Source: SSF14 sp046331245 (GTDB taxonomy: Bacteria; Actinomycetota; Acidimicrobiia; Acidimicrobiales; Microtrichaceae). Taken from it: 64,000 nucleotides of DNA. The stretch lies in assembly GCA_046331245.1 (NCBI GenBank), contig JAXLRH010000005.1, forward strand, positions 186,001 to 250,000, read 5' to 3'. This document shows, piece after piece, positions 41,477-53,073 of the stretch (its first letter is position 1; each line of letters opens with the position of its first letter). Under the pieces are notes generated by a model, which saw nothing but the letters and a program-made list of their open reading frames with translations, was not told the DNA's origin and did no database searches. Position numbers and translations under genes: made by a program.

Positions 41477-43189
41477 TCATTCGGGGCCGCCGAAGCGCTC
41501 GATCCACGCTGCGGTGGTGTCGTCGTCGATCTTCTGGAAGAGCAGGCCGGGGGCGACGAAGGCCAGCCCCGGCTCGACGTCCAGGATCGTCCCGGCGAGC
41601 GACGCGGCCATGCCGTCGAGCGACGGCGCGCCCGGCACCAGCTCCCCCAGCCGATCCGCCGTCGCGGGGATGAACGGCGACGACAACCGCCCGAAGAGAC
41701 GCGCCAGGCCGAGCGCCGTTCGCAGCGTGACGGCGGCGGCGTCGCGGTCGGTCTTGATGGCCCGCCACGGTTCCCGGGCCTCGAGGTACACGTTGCCCTC
41801 GGCCCAGATCGAGCGGAGCGCCTGTGCCGACTTCCGGAACTCCAGGGCGCGCATGTGCGTGTCGTACTCCGCCACCAACGCCGTGAGGCGGTGCACCAGA
41901 GCGGTCTCCTCGTCGCCGGGCTCGCCGCCGGCGGGCACCCGGTCGTCGAAGTGCCGCGAGATCTGCGTGGCGCAGCGGTTGACGAAGTTGCCGAGCGTCC
42001 CCACCAGCTCCTTGTTGACCGACTCCGCGAACAGCTCCCACGAGAAGCTCGTGTCGTCGCTCTCGGGGGCGTTCGACAGCAGGTACCAGCGCCAGTAGTC
42101 GGCGGGCAGCAGCTCGAGCGCGTCGCTCATGAACACGCCGCGGTGGTCGCTCGTCGAGAACTTGCCGCCGTAGTAGTTCAGCCAGTTGAAGCTCTTGAGG
42201 TGGTCGACGAGCCGCCACGGCTCGCCCGACCCCATCAGCGTGGCCGGGAAGCCGAGCGTGTGGAACGGGACATTGTCCTTCGCCATGAACTCCGTGTAGA
42301 TCACGTCCTCCGCGCCGCGGTCGTTGCGCCACCACGACTCCCAGTCGCGATCCGGCTCGCCCGCCGCCGGGCCGGCCTCGGCCCACTCGCGGGTGGCCGA
42401 GATGTAGCCGATGGGGGCGTCGAACCAGACGTAGAACACCTTGCCCTCGAACCCGGGACGGTTGACGGGGATGCCCCAGTCGAGGTCGCGGGTGATCCCG
42501 CGGTCCTCCAGGCCCTCGTCGAGCCACTTGAGCCCGATCGAGGTGGCGAGCGTCGGCCAGATCCCCACCTTCGACTCGATCCACGGCCGGAGCCGCTCCG
42601 CGAGACGCGACTGCAGGAGGTAGAGGTGACGGCTCTCGCGCTCCTCGAGATCGGTGGAGCCGGAGATGGCCGAGCGGGGGTCGATGAGCATCGTCGGGTC
42701 GAGCTGCTTGGTGCAGTGCTCGCACTGGTCGCCGCGGGCGCGCTCGTAGCCGCAGTTGGGACACGTGCCCTCGACGTAGCGGTCGGGCAGGAACCGGCCG
42801 TCGGCGTTCGAGTAGATCTGGCGGATCACCCGCTCCTCGATGAACCCCTCGGCGTCGAGACGCTCGGCGAAGTGCTGGGTGAGCTCGTGGTTGGCGATGT
42901 TGGAGGTGCGGCCGAAGTGGTCGAACGACAGACCGAACCGCTCCCCCAGGTCGCGCTGCACCTCGTGGTTGACGCGGCAGAACTCGGCGACGTCGAGACC
43001 GGCGGCGCGCGCCGCCAGCTCCGCCGGCGTGCCGTGCTCGTCGGTGGCGCAGATGAACAGCACCTCCTCGTTCGCCGAACGGAGGTACCGCGAGTACGCG
43101 TCGGCGGGCAGCATCGACCCCACGAGGTTCCCGAGGTGCTTCACGCCGTTGATGTACGGCAGGGCGGAGGTGACGAGGTAGCGGGTCAT
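41477..43189 (-). CDS. metG: Methionyl-tRNA synthetase
   Basis: The 570-residue class-I synthetase has ALPYINGVKHLGN (HIGH region, 9-21), TDEHGTPAELAA, a zinc knuckle with CPNCGYERARGDQCEHC, the WFDAPIGYISATREW segment, NWLNYYGGKFSTSDHRGVF carrying the KMSKS-equivalent KFSTS, and an anticodon-binding helical domain. It charges tRNA-Met. Start at ATG 43189; TACGAT lies 9 bases upstream. A longer upstream frame reads the divergent neighbour in reverse and was rejected. Confidence 0.96.
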   Translation of the reverse strand: MTRYLVTSALPYINGVKHLGNLVGSMLPADAYSRYLRSANEEVLFICATDEHGTPAELAARAAGLDVAEFCRVNHEVQRDLGERFGLSFDHFGRTSNIANHELTQHFAERLDAEGFIEERVIRQIYSNADGRFLPDRYVEGTCPNCGYERARGDQCEHCTKQLDPTMLIDPRSAISGSTDLEERESRHLYLLQSRLAERLRPWIESKVGIWPTLATSIGLKWLDEGLEDRGITRDLDWGIPVNRPGFEGKVFYVWFDAPIGYISATREWAEAGPAAGEPDRDWESWWRNDRGAEDVIYTEFMAKDNVPFHTLGFPATLMGSGEPWRLVDHLKSFNWLNYYGGKFSTSDHRGVFMSDALELLPADYWRWYLLSNAPESDDTSFSWELFAESVNKELVGTLGNFVNRCATQISRHFDDRVPAGGEPGDEETALVHRLTALVAEYDTHMRALEFRKSAQALRSIWAEGNVYLEAREPWRAIKTDRDAAAVTLRTALGLARLFGRLSSPFIPATADRLGELVPGAPSLDGMAASLAGTILDVEPGLAFVAPGLLFQKIDDDTTAAWIERFGGPE

Positions 43190-43228
43190 GCGGGAGGGAT
43201 CGTACCGGCCCCTGTCAGGGGTCAGGCC

Positions 43229-43234
43229 TAGATT
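43229..43234 (+). promoter_or_regulatory. -10 hexamer TAGATT, leaderless promoter of the exonuclease-like gene
   Basis: TAGATT ends 6 bases before GTG 43241. Confidence 0.55.
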
Positions 43235-43240
43235 CGGGGC

Positions 43241-43862
43241 GTGGCCGCGGATCTGCTCTACGCGCTGGACATCGAGACCGACACGTCGGTCGACGGCCTC
43301 GACCCGCGCGTCTCCCCCGTCGTCGCCGTCGCGCTCGCGACCGCCTCGGGCACGCAGGTCTTCAGCGGCGGCGAGGCCGACATCCTGCGGCGGCTCGACC
43401 GTGCGCTCGACGAGCTCGAGCCCGGGGTGGTCGCCACCTGGAACGGGTCGGCGTTCGACCTGCCGTTCCTCGCCGACCGGGCGCTGGCGTGCGGGGTCGA
43501 GCTCGGCCTCGAGGTGCGGCTCGACCCGGGCCTGCGCGGCCGTCCCGACCCGCTGCCCGGGCACACCGGCGCGTACCGGGCGCGGTGGGGCCGGCACGCA
43601 CCTCGGCGCGTACCGCGTGTACCGCGCCGACGTCGGCGCCAGCCTCGGCCTGTCGTGCGCCCTCAAATCGGTGGCGCGCCTCGTCGGCCTCGACCCCGTC
43701 GAGGTCGACCGCAGCGCCATCACCGAGCTCCCGGCCGATCGGCTCGCCGCCTACGTGGCGAGCGACGCCGAGGTCACCCGCGAGCTCGTCCTCCGGCGCT
43801 GGCCCGCGTGCGCACCCGGCGTCGACGTGCTCGAGCTGCTCGTCGCGAGCGACGGCGCCTAG
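43241..43862 (+). pseudogene. Exonuclease-like gene split by an apparent +1 frameshift
   Basis: The first part (from GTG 43241) encodes LLYALDIETDT with the DxE motif of DEDD-type 3'-5' exonucleases and VVATWNGSAFDLPFLADRAL with the second acidic site, up to about 43590. From there the continuing protein lies in the next frame: THLGAYRVYRADVGASLGLSCALKSVARLVGL, then ITELPADRLAAYVASDAEVTRELVLRRW, ending at TAG 43862. Removing one G from the GGGG run at 43587-43590 joins the two parts seamlessly (RWAGTHLGAYRVYR), giving about 206 residues. Either a sequencing/assembly error or a real inactivation. If the sequence is right, the product would be a truncated protein with a basic tail. Confidence 0.7.
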
Positions 43863-44017
43863 CAGCCGACGAGGCGGTCGAGGCCCTTCGGGACGTTCAC
43901 GGGCAGCGACGTCGTGGTCGCACCGGCCGGGCAGGTGCCGGTCACCCCGTCGGCCATCGTCAGCCACAGCACCGCCATGATCCCCACCACGACGAGCAGG
44001 GAGATCAGACGGAACAT
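43859..44017 (-). CDS. Hypothetical small membrane/secreted protein (52 aa)
   Basis: The 52-residue protein has one hydrophobic helix (LISLLVVVGIMAVLWLTMA) at the N-terminus and a short extracytoplasmic tail with two cysteines, GTCPAG and a terminal GC. It may be a membrane-anchored peptide or a secreted one. It overlaps the 3' end of the exonuclease-like gene by 4 bases. ATG 44017 is chosen; longer upstream frames have no signal. Confidence 0.5.
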   Translation of the reverse strand: MFRLISLLVVVGIMAVLWLTMADGVTGTCPAGATTTSLPVNVPKGLDRLVGC

Positions 44018-44026
44018 GACGAAAGT

Positions 44027-44055
44027 TTGACACGGCCCTCCCCAGCCCGCAGACT
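44027..44055 (+). promoter_or_regulatory. Promoter of the PKD lipoprotein gene
   Basis: A perfect -35 TTGACA lies at 44027-44032 and, after 17 bases, a weak CAGACT at 44050-44055. The transcript would have a leader of about 40 bases containing GGAGGGG 5 bases before the ATG at 44100. Confidence 0.4.
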
Positions 44056-44099
44056 CACGAGGTTGTCGGTGGCTCCGGCAACCACATGGAGGGGAACCT

Positions 44100-47000
44100 A
44101 TGAAGCGGTCACGCTCGTTGTTGTTGTTCGCGTTGGTCGGCGCCTCGGCGCTCGTCGCCACCGGATGTCCTCCGCAAGGGGGTGCAACGAACCTCCCACC
44201 CACCGTCGTGGTGAACGCCACCCCGTCCTCGGGCACGGTGCCCCTCTCGGTGGCCTTCAGCTCGGTCGGGACCTTCGACCCCGAGGGCACGCCGATCACC
44301 TACCAGTGGGACTTCGGCGACGGCAGCCCCGTCGACAACAACGCCAACCCCTCGCACACCTACACGGCGGCCGGTAGCTACACCGCCGTCCTCACCGCGA
44401 TGGACGGCACCACGCTCACGGCGACCGCCTCCACCGTCATCACCGCCGGCGCACCCGTGAACCTGCCGCCGACGGCGGTCGCGACCGCCGGCACCACGGT
44501 CGGCCGGGCGCCGCTCACCGTCGCGTTCACCGGCGACCAGTCGTCCGATCCGGAGAACACGACGCTGAGCTACGACTGGAACTTCGGTGACAACACGCCG
44601 CACTCGGCCGTCGCCAACCCGTCGCACGTCTACACGGCGGCCGGCAGCTACATCGCCACGCTCACCGTCACCGACGGCGGCGGCGCGACCAACTCGGCCA
44701 ACACCGCCGAGATCACGGTCAACGCCAACCAGGTGCCGGTCGCGGCATCGTCGGCCACGCCCGCCTCGGGCAAGGAGCCGCTCACGGTGAACTTCAGCTC
44801 CGCCGGCACCGCCGACGGCGACGACGCCACCAACACGCTCTCCTACTCCTGGAACTTCGGCGACGGCACCGCGCTCTCCACCGCCGCCAACCCGACGCAC
44901 GTCTACGCCAACGCCCTCGGCTCCCCGTACACGGCGACGCTCACCGTCACCGACCCGCTCGGCGCGTCCGACACGAGCCAGGAGACCGTCACGGTCAACG
45001 CCAACCAGGCGCCCGTCGCCGTGCCGAACGCCGACGTCACCGCCGGCCAGGTGCCGCTCATCGTGAACTTCTTCAGCACCGCCTCCTTCGACGACGGCAC
45101 CATCGTGAGCCGCCTCTGGGACTTCGGCGGCGGCATCACCTCGAACGCCACGAACCCGCAGTTCACGTTCGGCTCGGTCGGCCTCAAGACGGTGTCGCTC
45201 ACCGTCACCGACGACAACGGCGTCTCCAACACGGCGACCATCGACATCGACGTGCAGCCGATCCCCAACGTGGCGCCCGTCGCCGTCGGCTCCGCAGCGC
45301 CCACCAGCGCCAAGCAGGGCACGACGATCCAGTTCACGGGCGACCAGTCGTCCGACCCGGACAACACGCCCGGCGGCCTCACCTACGCCTGGGACTTCGG
45401 TGACGGCGGCACGTCCACCATCGCCAACCCCACCCACGTCTTCACCACGGTGGGCCTCCACAACGTGCAGCTGCAGGTGAAGGACGCCGCCCTCGGCGCC
45501 AACACCGTCATCGTCCCCGTCACCACGACGGCCGACCAGCAGCCGACCGCCGTCGCCGGCGGCACGCCGCTCACGGGCAAGGCGCCGCTCAACGTGGCGT
45601 TCTCCTCGGCCGGCACCAACGACGCCGACGACGCCACGAACACGCTCACCTATGCGTGGACGTTCAGCGACGGCGGCTCGTCCAACGCCGCGAACCCGGG
45701 CCACACCTTCACCACGGCGGGCGCCAAGACGGCCACCCTCAAGGTGACCGACCCGTTCGGCAAGTTCGACACGACCACGGTGAACATCACCGTGACGCAG
45801 AACCAGGCGCCGACCGTGGTGGCCAACGGCAGCCCGACGGCCGGCCCGCAGACGCTCACGGTGAACTTCAGCTCGGCGGGCACCGCCGACGTCGACGACG
45901 CGACGAACACGCTCACCTACGCCTGGAACTTCGGCGACCCGGCCTCGGGGTCCAACACCTCGACGCAGGCCAACCCGACCCACGCGTACGCCACGCCGGG
46001 CTCGTACTCGGCGTCGCTCACGGTGAGCGATCCCTACGGCGGCTCGACCACCTCCGCGGCGATCGCCGTGACGGTCACGGTCGACGCCGACCAGGACGGC
46101 GTGTCGCCGCCCACGGACTGCAACGACGCCGACAACACCACCTACCCGGGCGCCCCCGATGCGCTCGACGGCTCGGCCAAGGACAGCAACTGTGACGGCG
46201 CCGACGGCACCGTCTCCGACACCGTGTTCGTGAGCACGTCGGGCTCCGACGCCGCAGCGTGCACGCTCGCTGCGCCGTGCCAGACGATCGCCCGTGGCAT
46301 CCTCGCCGCCGGCACCTCGAAGCACGTCATCCAGGTGTCCAACGGCGCCGGCTTCGCCGGGTTCACCGTCTCGGGCACGTCGGGCCTGACGATCCGGGGC
46401 GGCTTCGCCACCGACTTCAAGTCGAGGACCGGCACCACCACCTCCACCGGTGGCGTCACGCTCGGGGCCAACACCAGCCTCGCGCTGCAGTTCCTCACCA
46501 TCGTGGGCCCCGGCGGCATCAACACCACCGGCATCACGGCCACCGGCGGTTCCGCCACGCTCAGCAACGTCACCGTGAACAGCGGCACGGCGGCGGGCGC
46601 CGGCAGCAGCGCCTACGGCATCCGTGCCCTCGGCGGTGTCGCGCTGACCATCAACAGCAGCAGCATCACCGCCCAGCCCGGCATCGCCGGCACCTCGGGC
46701 ACCACGCCCTCGGGCGCCCTCACCGCCGGCACCAACGGCAGCAGCGGCGGCAACGGCGGCAACCACGCCGTGCCCGGCGGCGCCGGCCCCGGCGGCGGCG
46801 CCAACAGCGGCGGCAACGGCGGCAACGGTGACGGCTCCTCCGGCGTCGGCGGGGCCAACGGTGGCGCCGGCGGTGGCGGCGGCTGCAACAACTGCACGTC
46901 CAACAGCAACTACAGCGGCGGCGGCGCTGCGGGCGGCGCAGCCGGCCCGAACGGCGCCACCGGCGCCATGGGTGCCGCCAGCCAGCTGGCGTTCGGCTCC

Positions 47001-47685
47001 TCTTCACCCCGACCGCGGCCACCAACGGCGGCACCGCCGGCAACGGCGGTGGCGGCGGTGGCGGCGGCGGCGGCGATGTCGTACCTGCGACGCCACGCTC
47101 TGCGCCGGTCAGTGGACCGGTGGCGGCGCCGGCGGTGGTGGCGGCGGCGGTGGCCAGGGCGGCGGCGGCACCGCCGGTACGGCCGGCGGCGGCTCGTTCG
47201 CCGTGTACAGCCAGAACTCCACGGTCACCATCGACGCCAACACGACCATCACGGCCGGCAACGGCGGCGCCGGTGGCGCCGGCGCCATCGGCCAGGCCGG
47301 TGCCAGCGGTGGCTCGGGCGGTTCGGGCGGCTCCGGCGTGAAGGCCGACTGCTGCACCGGCACCGGCGGCAGCGGCGGCAGCGGCGGCGCTCCGAACACC
47401 AACGGTGGCGGTGGCGGCAACGGCTCCGCCGGCACGTGCTGCAACGCCGCCTCGGGCGGCGGTGGCGGCGGTGCCGGTGGCGGCAACGGTGGCCGCGGCG
47501 GCTCGGGCGGCGGCGGCGCCGGTGGCCCCAGCGTCGGCCTCATGAAGGTCGGCACGGGCGCCATCACCTTCGCCGGCAACACGGCGACGCAGATCACCAC
47601 CGGGAGCGGTGGTGCAGGTGGCGCCTCGCCCAACGGCGGCAACGCCGGTGCGACGGGTACGACGGGCAAGTCCGCCTCGGCCTGA
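44100..47685 (+). CDS. PKD-repeat/beta-helix/glycine-rich surface lipoprotein (two apparent frameshifts)
   Basis: The protein has a lipobox signal peptide (ALVATGC), seven PKD repeats of about 85-95 residues each (each with WDFGDG-like or WNFGD and TVT(D/N) motifs) up to about residue 660, then a calcium-binding-like DADQDGVSPPTDCNDADNTTYPGAPD segment resembling MopE/thrombospondin-3 repeats, a cysteine-bracketed right-handed beta-helix start, and a long Gly/Asn-rich PE_PGRS-like tail. The main frame is coding up to about 46998; the sequence then continues in the next frame (LFTPTAATNGGTAGNGG) and, near 47070, in the third (CDATLCAGQWTGGGAGGG) to TGA 47685. Two missing bases explain this. If real, the tail is cut; if artefact, one protein of about 1195 residues. 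Strong GGAGGGG ribosome site. It is extracellular. Confidence 0.75.
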
Positions 47686-47712
47686 TCCGCACCAGCTGAT
47701 CATCTGATCCAC

Positions 47713-47760
47713 GACGATGGCGTCGGTCGTGTCCTGCGGGGCACGGCCGGCGCCATCGTC
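47713..47760 (+). terminator. Extended hairpin downstream of the PKD gene
   Basis: GACGATGGCG at 47713-47722 pairs perfectly with CGCCATCGTC at 47751-47760, and inside it gtcgtgtcc pairs with gggcacggc, giving a long, nearly continuous stem. There is no T-tract. It follows the PKD stop by 27 bases and should end that transcript. Confidence 0.65.
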
Positions 47761-47860
47761 GCGTCCGGGACGACTGTCAGTGCCCGGTGGGACACTCGGT
47801 CATCGGTCGCCATCGCCGTCTCGGTGGCCCGCCCCACACCTCCGAGCCCCGGCACGCCCC

Positions 47861-48732
47861 ATGGCCTCCGCCGCCCGTCCTGCTGCGCCACTCGGCGCCG
47901 CAACCCTGCGAACCGTCGCCACCCGTCTCGCGGCGGGTCCGCCCGGCACGCTGCACGCCATCGTGCGCACCTCCCGCGGCGCCACCACGTCCCTCGTGGG
48001 CCCGATCGTCGACCCCGACGATCTCATCGGCGTCGACGCGCCGCCCGGCTGGCGCGGCCTCGCCATCGTGTTGGCGGGCGCATCGACCGCACTCGATCCG
48101 GCCGACGCCGCGGTATCGGCCGACGGGGTCACCCTGTCGCTCGCGATCGATCGTGGCGGCTCGCTGGAGGTGGCGCTGCGCACGCCCGCGGGCATCGCGC
48201 CCATCGACGATCCCGGCTCGAGCTCGGGGTTCCTCGTCGACGTGGCACGCCGGGTGTTCGGCCTGCCCACCCTCGGCCCGGTGCCGGGGCCCGAGGCACT
48301 CGTCACGGCCTGCTGGCTCGAGCAGCTGCTCGACCGGGTGGCCGACCCGTCCTGCGGCCGCATCCGGTCGTGGGCCGACGCGCTCGCGCTCCACCCGTTG
48401 GCGCCCGCGCCCGGCACCGGCTCGCTCACGCCCGACGAGCTCGCCCGCCTCACGCTGCTCGCGGCCGGCGAGTCGCCGTGGTCTCGCCTGCACCGCTCCA
48501 TCGTCGAGCGCGAGGTCGCGCCGGTCGGCCTCACGCCGGCGCAGGTGGCGTGGATGGATTGGCCACTGTTCGCCCGGTGGACGCTCGGCGTTCACCGCGG
48601 CGTCACCGAGCTGCTCGAAGATCTGACCCTGTTCGCCGACGGCCCCCTGCTCCGCGACGTTCGGTACACGGTTTCCGCCGTGGGCTGGCTAGGGTTCGCG
48701 GATCGCGCGGCGCCGAGTTCGACGGGAGACGA

Positions 48733-48736
<4 letters not shown>
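47861..48736 (+). CDS. Hypothetical protein coupled to ABC importer genes
   Basis: The 291-residue protein has an alpha/beta N-terminal part (GTLHAIVRTSRGATTSLVGPIVDPDDLIGVDAPPGWRGLAIVLAGAS), and a helical C-terminal half with ALVTACWLEQLLDRVADPSCGRIRSWADALALHPL and MDWPLFARWTLGVHRG. I cannot name a family. The gene overlaps the ATP-binding gene by 4 bases (ATGA), so it is translated together with the transporter and may serve a related job. ATG 47861 is chosen over 47717 because codon bias of real genes starts there. Confidence 0.7.
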
Positions 48737-49811
<1,075 letters not shown>

Positions 49812-49812
<1 letters not shown>

Positions 49813-50687
49813 TGCCGGCCGTCGTCGCACGAAGCCGCAGGGCGAAGGAGGCGGTGCTCGGCTACTCGCTGCTCGCGCCGCTGCTGCTCATCTTCGCGGC
49901 GTTCGCGTACTACCCCTTCTACCGGATCATCCACTTCGCGCTGTACCAGAAGTTCGGCAACAGCAACGACGAGTCGTTCGTGGGCCTGGCGGGCGTGTGG
50001 GACGTCCTGCGCAGCGACGACTTCCTCTCCGGTCTCTGGATCACCATCAAGTTCATGCTCTACACCGTGCCGGCGGGCCTGGTGCTGGGCGTGCTCATGG
50101 CCACCGCCGCGCATCGCCGGTTGCGCGGCATCAAGATCTTCCAGACGATCTTCTCGTCGACCGTCGCTTCGTCGGTGGCCGTGTCGTCGGTGGTGTTCCT
50201 CACGCTCGTCAACCGCCAGGCCGGCTTCTTCCAGAACGTGGGCTGGCTCAACATCGAGACACCGGCCGGCGCCATGCGCGGCGTGGCGCTGAGCTCGGTG
50301 TGGCAGAACGTCGGCCTCACGTTCATCATCGTGCTCGCCGGCATGCAGGCGATCCCCGACGAGATCAACGAGGCGGCGACGCTCGACGGGTACGGACCGG
50401 TGCGGCGCTTCTTCCGGGTCACCGTGCCGATGATCTCGCCGACGCTGCTGTTCCTCGCCGTCGTGCTCGTGGTGCAGGCGCTGCAGGCGTACGCGCAGAT
50501 CGAGATCCTCACGCTCGGCGGGCCCAACCGCTCCACCGAGACGCTCCTCTACAAGATCACCAGGCTGCAGGGCCGCACCGACCTGCAGACCGGCGCCTCG
50601 ATGGCGATCGGGCTGTTCCTCCTCACCCTCGTGGTGTCGGCCGGGCAGTTCCTGATGCTCAACCGGAGGGTCCACTATGACAACTAG
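49812..50687 (+). CDS. Sugar/glycerol-phosphate ABC transporter permease (UgpA-like)
   Basis: The 291-residue protein has six transmembrane helices and the cytosolic EAA loop EINEAATLDGYGPVRRFFRVTVPMISPT, which couples to the ATPase. The periplasmic substrate is unknown. It is the first of the two permeases and overlaps the second by 11 bases, showing a tight operon. Confidence 0.93.
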
Positions 50688-51537
50688 TCGGACGCGCTCC
50701 CGTCTCGGCGCCGCGGGCTGGTACCTCCTCCTCACCCTGCTGGCGCTGCTGGTGCTCTTCCCGGTGTACATGACGTTCATTCGTGCCATCTCCGGCGGCG
50801 CGGCCTCGCTCTTCCAGAAGAAGCCGTCGCTCCTGCCCGTCGCCACCGACTGGAGCTCGTTCTGGAACGCGTTCACCGAGGGCGAGCTCGGCATCCCCAT
50901 CCTGCAAAGCCTGTTCGTCACCGCCATCATCGTGGTCGCCCAGACGGTCACCTCCACGATGGCCGCCTACGCCTTCGCGTTCCTCGACTTCCCGTTCAAG
51001 AAGACGCTGTTCGCCCTGGTCATCGGCACGTTGCTGCTGCCCATCGAGGTCACGCTCATCGCCAACATCCAGACGATGTACGACCTCAACCTGATCAGCA
51101 TCAACGACCCCACCTACCTCCGCACGCTGGGAGCGCTCACCATCCCGTTCCTGGCCACGGCGCTCGGTGTGTTCCTCATCCGGCAGGGGTTCCTCGGCAT
51201 CCCCGGCGACCTGCTCGACGCCGCCCGGCTCGACGGGTACAGCGACCTCAAGTTCATGTGGCGCATCGCCGTGCCCGTCACCCGCCCGATCGTGGCCTCG
51301 TTCGTGGTCATCTCGTTCCTGGGCGCCTACAACCAGTACGTGTGGCCACGCTTCGCCGTGAAGCGCAGCGACTACCAGACCATCCAGATCGCGCTGCGGG
51401 GCTTCCTCACGGAGAACCCCAACCAACTCAACTGGGGCTTCGCAGCCGCCCTCATCGCCGCCGTGCCCGTGCTCCTGCTGCTCCTGGCCTTCCAGAAGCA
51501 GCTCGTGCGGGGCCTCACCGCCGGCGCCGTCAAATAA
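50677..51537 (+). CDS. Sugar/glycerol-phosphate ABC transporter permease (UgpE-like)
   Basis: The 286-residue protein has six helices and the EAA-type loop DLLDAARLDGYSDLKFMWRIAVPVTRP. It forms the pore with the UgpA-like partner. The substrate-binding protein gene follows 11 bases downstream. Start at ATG 50677. Confidence 0.93.
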   Translation: MTTSRTRSRLGAAGWYLLLTLLALLVLFPVYMTFIRAISGGAASLFQKKPSLLPVATDWSSFWNAFTEGELGIPILQSLFVTAIIVVAQTVTSTMAAYAFAFLDFPFKKTLFALVIGTLLLPIEVTLIANIQTMYDLNLISINDPTYLRTLGALTIPFLATALGVFLIRQGFLGIPGDLLDAARLDGYSDLKFMWRIAVPVTRPIVASFVVISFLGAYNQYVWPRFAVKRSDYQTIQIALRGFLTENPNQLNWGFAAALIAAVPVLLLLLAFQKQLVRGLTAGAVK

Positions 51538-51548
51538 GGAGCCCCCGA

Positions 51549-53072
51549 ATGAAGTTCCGTTCCCGTTTCGCCGTCGTGGCACTGAGCGTCGTGGTGCTCG
51601 CCACGGCCTGTGGCCCCGGCAAGAAGTCGGCGAGCTCGCCGAGCAAGTCCAACGGTGGTGTCACCGAGTCGACGCTGCCCAACTGTCCCGTCGACGCCTT
51701 CAAGAAGTCGTCCACGCCCACCGAGGTGGTGCTCTGGACGTCGTACGTCGGCAACACGATCGCCGCGCTCACCAAGATCGTCGACGCGTACAACGCGAGC
51801 CAGACCAAGGTGCACATCCGCCTCGAGTCGCAGGGCGTCAACTACGAGGAGCTGCGCAAGAACTACGACGCAGGTCTCGCGGCGGGCCAGCTGCCGGCGC
51901 TCGTCGCCGGTGAGGACACCTGGACGCAGTACATGATCGACAACACGAAGACGCTGCCGGCGCAGTCGTGCATCAACGCCGACAAGGACCCGCGGGCCAA
52001 GATCGACGACCTGCTGCCCGGCATCAAGGCCGCGTACTCCGTCGGTGGCGTGCAGTGGCCGGCGGCCTTCGGCGCCTCCACCGTGGTGCTGTACTACAAC
52101 CGCAACCACTTCAAGGCCGCCGGTCTCGACCCCGACAAGCCGCCGACCAACCTCACCGAGCTCCGTGCCGCCGCCGAGGCGCTCAAGAAGGTCCCGGCGC
52201 CCGACGGCCCGGCCGGCGAGCCCCTCGCGATGAAGCTCGACCCGTGGTTCGTCGAGAACATGCTCGCCGCCGAGAACCAGACGATCGTCAACCACGACAA
52301 CGGTCGCGACGGCAACCGCGCCACCGAGAGCACGATCGAGTCGAAGTCGGCCGACACCGCGCTCAACTGGCTGGCCTCCATGAAGCAGGACGGTCTGCTC
52401 AACGCGATCTCGAGCCAGTCGCTCATCGACCACTACGTCGCCGTGGCGACGCAGAAGTCGTCGATGCTCCTCGAGACGTCCACCGCGGCGACGATCATCG
52501 ACCAGGTCACCTCGTCGGCGGGCGGCCTCAAGCTGTCCGACGTCGTCGACGCCGAGACGGCCAAGAAGTTCGCCGCCTTCGACGGCCTGACGGTGCCGTT
52601 CAAGGTGGGCGTCGCCCAGGTGCCGGGCATCACCGTGTCGGGCAAGGGCCAGGCCGGCGGTTCGGCCTTCTACATGACGAATACCGGCAGCAAGGAAGTG
52701 CAGTCGGCTGCCTGGGACTTCATGAAGTACTTCAACCAGACCGACAACCAGGTCATCTGGACGAGCCAGGGCAGCTACCTGCCGGTGCGGGCCAGCGCGC
52801 AGAAGGCGCTCAACGACGATCCGGCATGGGGCGCCAGCCAGCGGGGCCAGTGGATCACCACGGCCTACGACAGCATGAAGGGCCTCTCCGCCGACTTCCC
52901 CGGCCCGCTCATCGGCCCGTACGACAAGTTCCGCGACATCGAGCGGGCGATGCTCGAGACGATCGCCCTCGGCGACGCGTCCACGGCGGAGGCCAACGTG
53001 AAGCCGGCCCTCGCCACGGCGACCAGCGCGATCAACGACGCGCTGACCAAGTACAACCAGACCAACAAGTAG
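51549..53072 (+). CDS. Extracellular solute-binding lipoprotein (UgpB-like)
   Basis: The 507-residue protein has a lipobox VLATACG and a long extracellular part: EVVLWTSYVGNTIAALTKIVDAYNASQTKVHIRLESQG, WPAAFGASTVVLYYNRNHFKAAGL, and KAQ-like motif regions GGSAFYMTNTGSKEVQSAAWDFMKYF, typical of family-1 carbohydrate/glycerol-3-phosphate binding proteins. The mature chain has two cysteines. It delivers substrate to the permeases encoded just upstream. AGGAG lies 6 bases before ATG 51549. It converges on dprE1, one base from it. Confidence 0.92.
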   Translation: MKFRSRFAVVALSVVVLATACGPGKKSASSPSKSNGGVTESTLPNCPVDAFKKSSTPTEVVLWTSYVGNTIAALTKIVDAYNASQTKVHIRLESQGVNYEELRKNYDAGLAAGQLPALVAGEDTWTQYMIDNTKTLPAQSCINADKDPRAKIDDLLPGIKAAYSVGGVQWPAAFGASTVVLYYNRNHFKAAGLDPDKPPTNLTELRAAAEALKKVPAPDGPAGEPLAMKLDPWFVENMLAAENQTIVNHDNGRDGNRATESTIESKSADTALNWLASMKQDGLLNAISSQSLIDHYVAVATQKSSMLLETSTAATIIDQVTSSAGGLKLSDVVDAETAKKFAAFDGLTVPFKVGVAQVPGITVSGKGQAGGSAFYMTNTGSKEVQSAAWDFMKYFNQTDNQVIWTSQGSYLPVRASAQKALNDDPAWGASQRGQWITTAYDSMKGLSADFPGPLIGPYDKFRDIERAMLETIALGDASTAEANVKPALATATSAINDALTKYNQTNK

Positions 53073-53073
53073 G

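Noticed and set aside
44109..46766. A long opposite-strand frame under the PKD gene
   Set aside because: Composition is Arg/Gly/Val-rich as expected of a GC-rich shadow, and there is no recognisable domain or ribosome site; the PKD repeats are on the other strand.
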